Part shown: one piece after another, positions 1-6,317 of the stretch | Layout of the letters: each line of letters starts with the position of its first letter | How positions within the stretch are numbered: the stretch's first letter is position 1 | DNA from: Rubrivivax sp. | Lineage (GTDB): Bacteria > Pseudomonadota > Gammaproteobacteria > Burkholderiales > Burkholderiaceae_C | DNA: 32,500 bases | Direction of reading: 5' to 3' | Assembly: GCA_021298085.1 (NCBI GenBank) | Contig: JAJTDE010000040.1 | Coordinates: 1 to 32,500 of the forward strand | Notes under the pieces: generated by a model | The model's database searches: none | What the model was told of the DNA's origin: nothing | The model's input: the letters and a program-made list of their open reading frames with translations, nothing else | Program-made: the position numbers and the translations under genes

Positions 1-353
1 ACGCCACGTGGCAGCGCTTCTTCGACCCCGCCGAGCCTGTCTTTGCGCTGGTGGCCGAGCGCGGTGGCCAGCTCGTCGGGCTCACCCACTACCTGTTCCA
101 CCGCAGCACCACCCGCCTGGAGCCGGTGTGCTACCTGCAGGATTTGTTCACCGCGCCCGAAGCCCGCGGCAACGGTGTGGGCCGGGCGTTGATCGAAGGT
201 GTCTATGCCCGGGCTGCGGCGGCGGGCTCGCGCCGCGTGTACTGGCAGACCCAAGCGGGCAACACCGCAGGGCGCCAGCTCTATGACCGGGTGGCACGCC
301 ATCTGGGCTTCATCGTCTACAGCCACGAACTGGCTGTCGTCCCCTTGACTTGA
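1..353 (+). CDS. GNAT family N-acetyltransferase (5' end outside window)
   Basis: The reading frame is open from the window edge (first full codon at base 3), so the true start lies upstream; a GTG at 51 is only internal. The visible C-terminal ~116 residues show the GNAT core: a strand ending in YLQDLF, then the acetyl-CoA pyrophosphate-binding loop R-G-N-G-V-G followed by the helix RALIEGVY, then the late strand RVYWQTQ and the helix with N-T-A-G-R-Q-L-Y-D (the common 'N..A..LY' motif). Such enzymes move an acetyl group from acetyl-CoA to an amine; the substrate cannot be read from sequence. The gene ends 24 bases before the broken DUF924 gene and is on the same strand. The family call is firm, the substrate unknown. 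Confidence 0.85.
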   Translation, partial: ATWQRFFDPAEPVFALVAERGGQLVGLTHYLFHRSTTRLEPVCYLQDLFTAPEARGNGVGRALIEGVYARAAAAGSRRVYWQTQAGNTAGRQLYDRVARHLGFIVYSHELAVVPLT

Positions 354-376
354 GTCTGAAACGGAGCTGTCCTGTG

Positions 377-839
377 ATGACCCCACCCGAAGCTGAAGAC
401 GTGCTGCGCTTCTGGTTCACGGAACTGGCGCCGGCCCAGTGGTGGCGCGTGGATCCGGCGCTGGACGAGATGATCCGCGCACGCTATGGCGCGCTGCACA
501 CGCGTGCGGCCGCGGTGGAGTGCTTCGCCTGGCGCGCCACGCCGCGCGGTCGGCTGGCCGAGGTGATCGTGCTGGACCAGTTCTCGCGCAAAGGCGCTGG
601 AGCCACCGCTGCGGGCCTTCCTCTACATGCCCTACATGCACAGCGAGTCGCGGGCGATCCATGCGCTGGCCGAGCCACTGTTTGCCGTGCCCGGCCTGGA
701 GAACAACCTGCGGGCCGAGCGGCAGCACCGGGCCATCGTCGACCGCTTCGGCCGCTACCCGCACCGCAACCACGCGCTGGGTCGCGAGAGCACGGCCGAG
801 GAGATCGCCTTCCTGCAGCAGCCGGGGTCGAGTTTCTAG
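377..839 (+). pseudogene. DUF924 family protein, broken by an internal frameshifting deletion
   Basis: The N-terminal part, from ATG 377, reads PPEAEDVLRFWF and runs to VLDQFSRK near 590, which matches the start and the 'DQFPRN' motif of DUF924 proteins. The C-terminal part is in another frame from about 600: LRAFLYMPYMHSES, then RFGRYPHRNHALGR and ESTAEEIAFLQQPGSSF, ending at TAG 839; these are the family's typical end motifs. About 30 residues that normally join QFPRN to the 'FLYMPFMHSE' helix are missing, and the two halves are out of frame. The simplest reading is a deletion of roughly 100 bases. The family's function is not well established (alpha-helical, TPR-like fold). Sequencing error alone would not explain the missing residues. 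Confidence 0.8.
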
Positions 840-854
840 GGATCGGTGCGCCGC

Positions 855-1550
855 ATGTCTGCATCCGCTGGCCGCATGCCCGACGGCAGCCCCCTGCGCC
901 GCCCCGAGCTCGTCATCTTCGACTGCGATGGCGTGCTCGTCGACAGCGAGCGGCTCAGTCACGAGGTGCTGCAGGCCATGCTGGCCGAGCACGGCCTCTC
1001 ACTGACGCTGGCGCAGACCTTTGAGCGATTCATGGGCAGTTCGTCGGAACGATGCCGCGACCGGGTCGCCGATCTGCTGGGGCCCGCCATGCCTGACGAC
1101 TTCATGCGACGCTTTGGGGTGCGCAGCGTCGAGGCCTTCGCAGGCTCCTTGCTGCCGGTGCCAGGTGTGGCGGCGGTGCTTGATGCGCTGGCGTCGCCTT
1201 TCTGCGTGGCCTCCAATGGCCCGCACGAGAAGATGCGTTTCACGCTGGGCCACACCGGGCTGTTGCCACGCTTCGAGGGCCGCCTGTTCAGCGCCGATGA
1301 CGTCTCGCGGCCCAAGCCGGCGCCGGATCTCTTCCTGCATGCGGCGCAAACCCTGGGCGCCGCACCCCAGGGCTGTGTCGTCGTCGAAGACAGCCCCACC
1401 GGCGTGGCCGCGGCGCGCGCGGCCGGGATGACGGTGTTCGGCTATGCGGCGATGGGCCAGGGCGCAACGTTGCGTGCCGCAGGCGCTGCTGCGGTGTTCG
1501 ACCGGATGTCCGAGCTGCTACCCTGGGTCTGCGGAGCGGCCGCGGGCTGA
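855..1550 (+). CDS. HAD-superfamily phosphatase (beta-phosphoglucomutase/YieH-like)
   Basis: A 231-residue subfamily IA HAD hydrolase. Motif I is FDCDGVLVDS with Asp nucleophile and acid/base at about residues 23 and 25; motif II is the Ser in CVASNGPHEKM; motif III is the Lys in RPKPAPDLFL; motif IV is VVVEDSPTGVAAA. An alpha-helical cap lies between motifs I and II (about residues 35-100). The closest group by eye is the 6-phosphogluconate phosphatase/beta-phosphoglucomutase-like set (YieH, YcjU), which cleave small phosphorylated metabolites in the cytoplasm. ATG 855 is preferred over GTG 846 in the same frame. It follows the broken DUF924 gene by 15 bases. Substrate unknown. Confidence 0.88.
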   Translation: MSASAGRMPDGSPLRRPELVIFDCDGVLVDSERLSHEVLQAMLAEHGLSLTLAQTFERFMGSSSERCRDRVADLLGPAMPDDFMRRFGVRSVEAFAGSLLPVPGVAAVLDALASPFCVASNGPHEKMRFTLGHTGLLPRFEGRLFSADDVSRPKPAPDLFLHAAQTLGAAPQGCVVVEDSPTGVAAARAAGMTVFGYAAMGQGATLRAAGAAAVFDRMSELLPWVCGAAAG

Positions 1551-1614
1551 TGGCTTGCCGCCTGGCAGCGCGTGTGGTGTGATCGTGTCGCAGTGGCCCT
1601 GCGCGCCTTGATCG

Positions 1615-2232
1615 ATGCACGACCTTCCCGCCGATGTCCCCAGCCCGATCGACCTGCAGGCCGAGGCCGACGCCCGCGCCTGGGCCGAGCAGGCCAACGC
1701 CCTGCGTCCGTGGCGCAGCACCTTCTTCGAGACGATCGCCGACGCGCTGGACGCATCCCGCCCGCTGCGCGTGCTGGAACTCGGCTCGGGGCCGGGTTTT
1801 CTGGCCGAAGTGGTGTTGCAGCGGCGTCCCCTGGTGGAGATGGTGCTGCTGGATTTCTCCGAGCCAATGCACCGCATGGCGGGTGAGCGCTTGCAACCCT
1901 TCCGGGCCAGGGTGAGCCATGCGCTGCGCAGCTTCAAGGCGCCAGATTGGATGGACGGGCTGGGCTGCTTCGACGCCGTGCTGACCCACCAGGCGGTGCA
2001 TGAGCTGCGCCACAAGCGCTACACGCAGCCGCTGCATCGCCAGGTGCGCGGGCTGCTGAACGACGGCGGCAGCTACCTGATGTCGGACCACTGGTTCGGC
2101 GAGGGCGGCATGCACAAGGAAGGGCTCTACCTGACCGTCGACGAACAGCGCGAGGCGTTGCGGGGTGCCGGATTCGAGCACGTGACGCCGCTGCTTCAGC
2201 AGCACGGCATTGTGTTGTTCCTGGCCCGCTGA
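1615..2232 (+). CDS. Class I SAM-dependent methyltransferase
   Basis: A 205-residue protein with the Rossmann methyltransferase fold. Motif I is VLELGSGPGFLAE (about residues 53-65); the acidic end of strand 2 is VLLDFSEPM; strand 4 is CFDAVLTHQAVHELRH (motif 'D.V....alHel'), typical of small-molecule methyltransferases; the later GLLNDGGSYLMSDHW is the usual 'LkpGG.l.i.D' segment. No signal peptide or membrane segment, so cytoplasmic. It stands alone between the HAD gene and a decayed region, with a 64-base gap upstream. No strong ribosome-binding site is visible before ATG 1615. The methyl acceptor is unknown. Confidence 0.85.
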   Translation: MHDLPADVPSPIDLQAEADARAWAEQANALRPWRSTFFETIADALDASRPLRVLELGSGPGFLAEVVLQRRPLVEMVLLDFSEPMHRMAGERLQPFRARVSHALRSFKAPDWMDGLGCFDAVLTHQAVHELRHKRYTQPLHRQVRGLLNDGGSYLMSDHWFGEGGMHKEGLYLTVDEQREALRGAGFEHVTPLLQQHGIVLFLAR

Positions 2233-2327
2233 GCAGCGCTGGCCGCGCGTCACGGTCGAGCCTGCCTGAACGCGCTGCTGCCGATCCTGTGTCACCATCC
2301 GCGGCCCTGCACCGGAGACCACCGCCA

Positions 2328-2703
2328 TGAACGTCGGCATCCTTGTCTTTCCCCAGGTTGAAGAACTGGACGTGATCGGACCTTGAGAAAGGTTCGCGAT
2401 GTGGCAACAGGTGGCCAATGGCCCGAGCTGTTGCATCGTCGCCCAGACGCTTGATCCGGTGGTGTGTGCCAAGGGGCTGCCGATCGTGCCGCACGTCTCC
2501 TTCGACACCGGCGCGACGGCCCGATCTGGTGCTCGGCCGGTGTGTCCGCCGGCATCGATCTGACGCTGCGCTTCATCGCCGAGGTGGCGGGTGAAGCGAC
2601 CGCAGGCCAGGTGCAGTTCGCCGCCGAGTATGTGCCGTCCGACCGGGTCTACGGCAACATCCGGCAGCACCCCCAGGCGCCCCACTACATGCGCGAAGGC
2701 TGA
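2328..2703 (+). pseudogene. DJ-1/PfpI (isonitrile hydratase-like) gene, nonsense mutation plus central deletion
   Basis: The start reads MNVGILVFPQVEELDVIGP, the classic N-terminus of the InhA/ThiJ branch of DJ-1/PfpI. The next codon is TGA where the family has Trp (GPWEVF), and the same frame continues with MWQQVAN and LPIVPHVSFD. Near 2505-2520 it jumps to another frame with IWCSAGVSAGIDLTLRFIAE and QVQFAAEYVPS, ending at TGA 2703. The whole centre, normally about 80-90 residues with the nucleophile-elbow cysteine, is missing. So there is one in-frame stop and one large deletion; the product cannot be active. Intact relatives act on small molecules such as isonitriles, or are regulators. 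It is followed by another decayed fragment. Confidence 0.75.
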
Positions 2704-2773
2704 CGGGCAGGCCCACCCACCCGCGGGCAGTCGGCCACGCGTCGCCATACACGTCGCGCTGGATGTGCTGGCC

Positions 2774-2887
2774 GCGGCGGGCGACCGCAAGCACATGGAA
2801 CTGGTGGGCTTGCTGAAGTCATCCCATGCGATGGGCCATGGGCATGCCAATGCGCTCGTGGCCTGGTTTCTGGCTCAGCGCCCGTAG
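2774..2887 (+). pseudogene. C-terminal remnant of a DUF4287-type protein
   Basis: About 37 codons ending at TAG 2887 read AAGDRKHMELVGLLKSS followed by HAMGHGHANALVAWFLAQ. This resembles the end of DUF4287 proteins, where a helix 'H.e.v.wLk...' is followed by the conserved GHGHANALVA motif. No start codon or N-terminal half (the usual 'yl..i..ktGktp.df' segment) is visible upstream, where the preceding bases belong to the end of the DJ-1 relic. I therefore read it as a leftover 3' end. Function of intact relatives is unknown. The match is from memory of the family motif and is short, hence moderate confidence. Confidence 0.5.
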
Positions 2888-2929
2888 CGTCGTCGTCGTG
2901 CCCCGGCGGATCCTCCTGGTCACCGATAC

Positions 2930-3181
2930 GGACCGCAGCCGCTTGCCCAGGTTGGCGGGCCAGGGCTGGAGGCGGCGCACCAGGAGCAGATTGCACAGCA
3001 AATCGATATAGCTGTGGGCTGTCATGGCCTCCACGCTCAGGTTGCGGGCGAGTGGGGCCACGTTGAGCAGGCCGCGCAGCATCGGACAGAGCCCTGGGGC
3101 CTGGTGTACTTCATCGAGCACCACGGCGGGCACGTGGGCCAGTTCATCCACCAGGCTTGGGTGAATTGAGCGGGGAAACAT
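2930..3181 (-). pseudogene. AAA_14/DUF4143 ATPase remnant lacking its Walker A region
   Basis: On the minus strand, ATG 3181 begins MFPRSIHPSLVDELAHVPAVVL, which matches the opening of AAA_14/DUF4143 proteins ('MipR.l.p.L.eaL.dtPvVlL'), where the P-loop GPRQ.GKTT should follow. Instead it runs straight into DEVHQAPGLCPMLRGL, the Walker B/'DEvQ.aP.l' segment. A second jump joins this to AHSYIDLLCNLLLVRRLQPW and PANLGKRL, the DUF4143 region ('YLdlLe.lfLvrrlppw..N.gKRl'). After about base 2930 the match is lost. At least two internal deletions plus loss of the C-terminus are needed. Intact relatives are often found beside toxin-antitoxin or restriction genes, but their function is unclear. Confidence 0.7.
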
Positions 3182-3387
3182 CCTTGCAATTACGGAAGTT
3201 GATTCCTGTATTTGCAACCGTTTGGAGGCCAAGAGGGCGGTGGCGATTGGCCAGCGACATCCTCCGCCACCCGCTCAGCGCTCGCTCGTGCGTTTGGCAA
3301 GCCCGGTGAGCCGTGTGCGTTGGCCCGCCCACTCCTGGGTGACCGGCGGCGGCCGTGAGGTCACCGCCAAGTGAATGATGTGTATCA
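3182..3387. other. Gap without a recognisable gene
   Basis: This stretch holds the former upstream region of the ATPase relic. Two TTGCAA hexamers lie at 3184-3189 and 3212-3217, and the AT content is higher than around it, as expected for an old promoter reading leftwards. A minus-strand frame over 3275-3370 ends in a basic, proline-rich tail that I do not recognise; it may be another gene remnant. No intact coding sequence is supported. Confidence 0.4.
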
Positions 3388-3409
3388 TATTAGGATGCGT
3401 ATCATATTT
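3388..3409. promoter_or_regulatory. TetR-type operator, copy 1
   Basis: This 22-bp site matches the reverse complement of the perfect copy at 4381-4402 at 18 of 22 positions. The right arm TCATATTT is intact and the left arm is degenerate. A 10-bp direct repeat GTATCATATT (3382-3391 and 3399-3408) overlaps it, so the AT-rich block probably also carries -10 promoter elements. It lies 206 bases before the thioesterase start and reads into that gene. The inference is that the TetR protein encoded at 4441-5016 binds here. Confidence 0.6.
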
Positions 3410-3426
3410 ATGGCCAGGGCCGTGCC

Positions 3427-3618
3427 ATGAGCACCCTGACCCTTGACGGCCGGGATCGCCAGATCGGCATCGCCATCGGCGTCGACAACGCGACACCGAT
3501 CGTCAACAGGTACCGCTTCACCCCGTCCCTCGCATCCGGCGCACGTGCGTGCGCGGCCTCGCCAGCGCGCCCCTACCGGCGCGCATCCCTTCAGCACCCC
3601 ACAGGAGATCCCCGATGA
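3427..3618 (+). other. Short open frame downstream of operator 1, doubtful gene or remnant
   Basis: ATG 3427 begins STLTLDGRDRQIGIAIGVDN and the frame runs for 63 codons, overlapping the thioesterase start by 4 bases. The first ~35 residues look protein-like; after that the frame becomes Arg/Ala/Pro-rich, as in non-coding high-GC DNA. I do not recognise a family. It could be the 5' stump of a deleted gene that was once the first member of the TetR-controlled transcript, in keeping with the deletions all around it, or simply leader sequence. Confidence 0.2.
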
Positions 3619-4154
3619 CCCAGGAAGACATGAGCAGCCGCTGGGCGGCCGAGGAAGAGGCAGCGCGTGCCCTGCTGGCGGCACCGGGCGTGGCCCGCCC
3701 CGATCAGCTGGCGGGCCTGTCGGCCATGCAGGTGTTCGACGCCATCTCTGCCGGCCGTCTGCCGCAACCGCCGATCGGAGAGACGCTGGATTTCATTCCC
3801 ATCCGCATCGAGCCCGGCAAGGCCGTCTTCCAGGGCCGGCCGAACAAGCGGCACTACAACCCGATGGGCACGGTGCATGGCGGGTGGTTTTCCGCGATGC
3901 TCGATTCGGCGCTGGGCTGTGCCGTGCACTCCACGCTGCCGGCTGGCAAGGGCTATACCACGCTGGAACTCAAGATCAATCTGGTGCGTGCGCTGACGGA
4001 TGCGGTGCCGTTTGTCCGTGCCGAGGGCACGCTCGTGCACGCCGGGCGGCAGGTGGCAACGTCCGAGGCCCGCATCGTCGGGCCGGATGGCAAGCTCTAC
4101 GCACACGCGACAACCACCTGCCTGATCTTTCACCTTCCGCCTGGCAAGGCCTGA
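3615..4154 (+). CDS. PaaI-type hotdog-fold acyl-CoA thioesterase
   Basis: A 179-residue cytoplasmic protein with an extra ~60-residue N-terminal helical part before a single hotdog domain. The signature KRHYNPMGTVHGGWFSAMLD contains the HGG(W/V) active-site helix of the PaaI/4HBT family, preceded by the strand RIEPGKAVFQG and followed by GYTTLELKINLVRAL and ATSEARIVGPDGKLYAHATT. Such enzymes hydrolyse aryl- or short acyl-CoA thioesters, often to rescue CoA in degradation pathways. ATG 3615 is chosen because AGGAG lies 8 bases upstream; the frame is open further upstream (to 3549) but that part looks non-coding. Operator copy 1 lies upstream, so it is probably controlled by the nearby TetR regulator. 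Confidence 0.85.
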   Translation: MTQEDMSSRWAAEEEAARALLAAPGVARPDQLAGLSAMQVFDAISAGRLPQPPIGETLDFIPIRIEPGKAVFQGRPNKRHYNPMGTVHGGWFSAMLDSALGCAVHSTLPAGKGYTTLELKINLVRALTDAVPFVRAEGTLVHAGRQVATSEARIVGPDGKLYAHATTTCLIFHLPPGKA

Positions 4155-4219
4155 CGCGCACCGCAAGCAACCCTGGCGCCGCCACCGTCCGCCCAGCGCC
4201 GCACCGCGAGCGTGGCTCC

Positions 4220-4343
4220 AAAGCCGGCCCGCACCTGGCGGGTGACCTCGTCCACCCGCACCTCGCGGTGGCCGGCCTCGAGCGCCTCGAAGGTGATGCG
4301 CGCCACGTCGTCGGGCGAGGTCTTGGGCATCTGCACGCTTCAT
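4220..4343 (-). pseudogene. Short-chain dehydrogenase reduced to its start and C-terminal end
   Basis: On the minus strand a good ribosome-binding site AAGGAG (4350-4355) stands 6 bases before ATG 4343, giving MKRA. A jump of frame then leads directly into MPKTSPDDVARITFEALEAG and REVRVDEVTRQVRAGF. The second part matches the last ~35 residues of many SDR enzymes ('dPadVa...ldaieaG.eEvl.De.sr.vKa.l'). The Rossmann core (TGxxxGxG, NNAG, YxxxK; roughly 200 residues) is gone and the original stop is also lost. Operator copy 2 lies just upstream, so this was probably the main target of the TetR repressor. The SDR assignment rests on the C-terminal motif only. Confidence 0.6.
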
Positions 4344-4380
4344 GGGGAGCTCCTTCAGGATGAGCAGGGGTCAGCGCGGT

Positions 4381-4402
4381 AAATATGAGACGCATCATAT
4401 TT
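4381..4402. promoter_or_regulatory. TetR-type operator, copy 2 (perfect inverted repeat)
   Basis: Arms AAATATGA (4381-4388) and TCATATTT (4395-4402) form a perfect 8-bp inverted repeat around the 6-base spacer GACGCA. It sits about 38 bases upstream of the start codon of the broken SDR gene on the minus strand and just past the 3' end of tetR. The AT-rich arms stand out sharply from the GC-rich surroundings. Two more copies with 18/22 identity lie at 3388 and 5030. Confidence 0.7.
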
Positions 4403-4440
4403 CTGCGCGAACAAGGTTGGGGCGGTGACGGGCAGGCCGC

Positions 4441-5016
4441 TCAGTCGCCGTTCAGTTGCTGGAGGGCGGCGGCCAGCACGTCGTCGCTGAGTGGGCGGTC
4501 GTCGACCGCCCGGGCGAGGATCAGGGCGCCGATGAGGGTGGCCGTGGTCGCGAGGACCTTGTGCCGGTTCTCGGGTTGGCTGCCGCCGGGGGCGAGGCGT
4601 GCGACGAGGTCGATCATGTCCTTGATGCGCCGGGTGGTGGCCTGCCGCACCTCGGGCGCCTGGCGGGGCATTTCCGAACCCAGCGCGGCCACCGGGCAGC
4701 CGGTCTCGGCACGCTCGACGTGCGCGCGCGAGAGATAGGTCTTCAGGAGCGTGTGATACGCGCTGTCTGGCGGCGCCGCCGAGGCAAACTGCTCCAGCAC
4801 GGCCACCGTCTCGGCGCCCGCACGGTCGGCAGCTTCGGCGAGCATCGCCTCACGGGACGCGAAGTGCGCGTAGAAGCCCCCGTGGGTCAGCCCCGCCTCG
4901 CGCATGATGTCCGCCACGCCCGTGCCCGCGTACCCGCTGCGGCGAATGGCTCGGCTGGCGGCCTGGATGATCCGCTCGTGGGACGCTTCCTTGCGGGATT
5001 GGACAAAGCGCGGCAT
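4441..5016 (-). CDS. TetR/AcrR family transcriptional repressor
   Basis: A 191-residue regulator. Residues ~12-60 form the TetR DNA-binding domain: helix ERIIQAASRAIRRSGYAGTG, then VADIMREAGLTHGGFYAHF with the recognition helix, then the usual FASREAMLAEA. The rest is an all-helical ligand-binding domain with a central GCPVAALGSE segment common in regulators of oxidoreductase or efflux genes; the ligand is unknown. It probably represses its own gene: operator copy 3 ends only 14 bases from the start codon. No Shine-Dalgarno sequence is evident. The two other operator copies mark the thioesterase block and the broken SDR as targets. Confidence 0.9.
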   Translation of the reverse strand: MPRFVQSRKEASHERIIQAASRAIRRSGYAGTGVADIMREAGLTHGGFYAHFASREAMLAEAADRAGAETVAVLEQFASAAPPDSAYHTLLKTYLSRAHVERAETGCPVAALGSEMPRQAPEVRQATTRRIKDMIDLVARLAPGGSQPENRHKVLATTATLIGALILARAVDDRPLSDDVLAAALQQLNGD

Positions 5017-5029
5017 GCTCGATTCTGAA

Positions 5030-5051
5030 AAAAATGTTACGCAGCATATTT
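5030..5051. promoter_or_regulatory. TetR-type operator, copy 3 (autoregulatory)
   Basis: This site matches copy 2 at 18 of 22 positions: the core ACGCA and the right arm CATATTT are kept, and the left arm is changed to AAAAATGT. It lies 14-35 bases before the tetR start codon on the minus strand, where binding would block RNA polymerase. The inference of autorepression follows the common behaviour of TetR-family repressors. Confidence 0.65.
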
Positions 5052-5088
5052 CTTCTCGGCGCGGCGCGCAATCTGGCCAAGGCCACGC

Positions 5089-5262
5089 TCAAGCACCGGC
5101 CAGCGCCTCCAGCCGGTAGCCCAACCCACGTGCGGTGTGGATCAAGGGCGGCAGCCCGTCCAGGTCGATGCGGGCGCGCAGGCGGCGGATGTAGACGTCG
5201 ACGATGTTGGTCAACGGGTCTTCGTGGGTGCCCCACACGTTGGCCAGGGCCAGTTCGCCTGA
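5089..5262 (-). pseudogene. Response-regulator DNA-binding domain remnant (OmpR/PhoB type)
   Basis: The minus-strand frame ending at 5089 reads VWGTHEDPLTNIVDVYIRRL and RARIDLDGLPPLIHTARGLGYRLEA, the recognition-helix and wing region of the Trans_reg_C winged-helix domain ('VW....d..tNvvDvyi.rLR.Ki......iHTvRG.GYrl'). The receiver domain with the phosphorylated Asp, the linker and the first part of the effector domain are absent. The upstream bases run into the truncated MBL gene on the same strand, so a single deletion probably removed the 3' end of that gene and the 5' part of this one. No partner histidine kinase is seen in the window. Confidence 0.75.
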
Positions 5263-5314
5263 CCGCATGCCCCGCACGATCAGTCCAAGGGGAACGGAAT
5301 GGCTGTCGGCCAGC

Positions 5315-6220
5315 TCAGCGCCTCGGCCGGCTGTGCCCCTTACTGGCCCAGGTCGCGCCACCACCCAGCAGCCGCAGGGCTTCCAGCGCATTCACCGGGC
5401 CCAGGTGGATGTCGCCCCAGCTGGGGTGGAACGCACCCACCTCGAGCAGCACGAGGTCAAAGGGCCCGAGCCGGGCGCCGATCTCGGCAAACTGGTCGGT
5501 GAGCCCGGTGTCGCCGCTGAAAAACACGCGGTGTCGGGGCGATCGAACCACCAAGGACGACCACAGTGTCGCGTTGCGATCCTTCAGGCCGCGCCCCGAG
5601 AAATGCTGTGACGGCGCGGCCGTGATCTCGATGTCGGTGCCCGGCAGCCGGTGGGATTGCCACCACTCGAGTTCGGTGATGCGCTCGGGCGCCACGCCGA
5701 AGGCCGCCAGGTGCGCACCGACGCCGAGCGAGGTGACGAAGGGCACGCCGGTGTTGGCCAGCGCGCGCACGGTGGGATGGCACAGGTGGTCGTAGTGATC
5801 GTGGGACAGCAGCACGGCGTCCACGCGGGGCAGCTGCTGCAGCGCGACAGGCACGGGCTGTAAGCGCTTCGGGCCGACCAGCTGCGACGGTGAGGCGCGC
5901 GCGCCCCACACCGGGTCGGTCAGCAGCCGAACGCCGTCGATTTCCAGCAGGACCGTCGAGTGGCCGAGCCAGGTCACGCGCAGCCCGCTGTCCGGCGCGC
6001 GCTGCCAGGCGGCGCGCGGGTCCAGCGCCGGCAGCGGCCCGGCGGGCGTGCGGCGTTGGCCGCCGCACAGGAACTCTTTGAGCGTAGGCGGTGGCACGCT
6101 GGTGTCCCGAAGCCCGGGCCGCACCGGGTGCAGGTTGCGGAAGGCTTCACCCGTCCACATCGGGTTGGCGCGCATGCGTTCGAGGCGCAGACCCTGCGCT
6201 CGGTGGCCAAGACTCTTCAT
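5315..6220 (-). pseudogene. MBL-fold hydrolase (NAPE-PLD/UlaG-like), C-terminally truncated
   Basis: A 301-codon frame from ATG 6220. Residues ~80-110 show GHSTVLLEIDGVRLLTDPVW; the metal site is LLSHDHYDHL (HxHxDH, His140/142, Asp144, His145); later SQHFSGRG and FFSGDTG supply further ligands. The family normally continues after the HLGP.nAL..l..LGGG stretch with a conserved 'vHWGTF' histidine ligand and ~50 more residues. Here the match stops at ALRLLGGG (about base 5360) and 13 unrelated residues follow before a chance stop. The product would lack one metal ligand and the C-terminal helix. Intact relatives cleave phosphodiesters or lactones. It may still be expressed, but activity is unlikely. 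The break joins the response-regulator relic. Confidence 0.7.
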
Positions 6221-6317
6221 TCGACCCCCGGGATTCGAGGCGGCAGTCTACGGTGTTGGGGAAGGTGCCTGATCCTCGAGGGTAGCGTTCGGCAGCCGCC
6301 CAACCTCACCGCGCTGA

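Noticed and set aside
1288..2850. 520-codon open frame on the minus strand
   Set aside because: It runs antisense to the HAD gene, the methyltransferase and the DJ-1 relic, is rich in Arg/Ala/His/Gln without any recognisable domain, and is explained by GC-rich third positions of the real genes.
3615..4402. Mobile element or transposon flanked by the repeated 22-mers
   Set aside because: The repeats are operator-like inverted repeats in mixed orientation at promoters, with no transposase and no target-site duplication.
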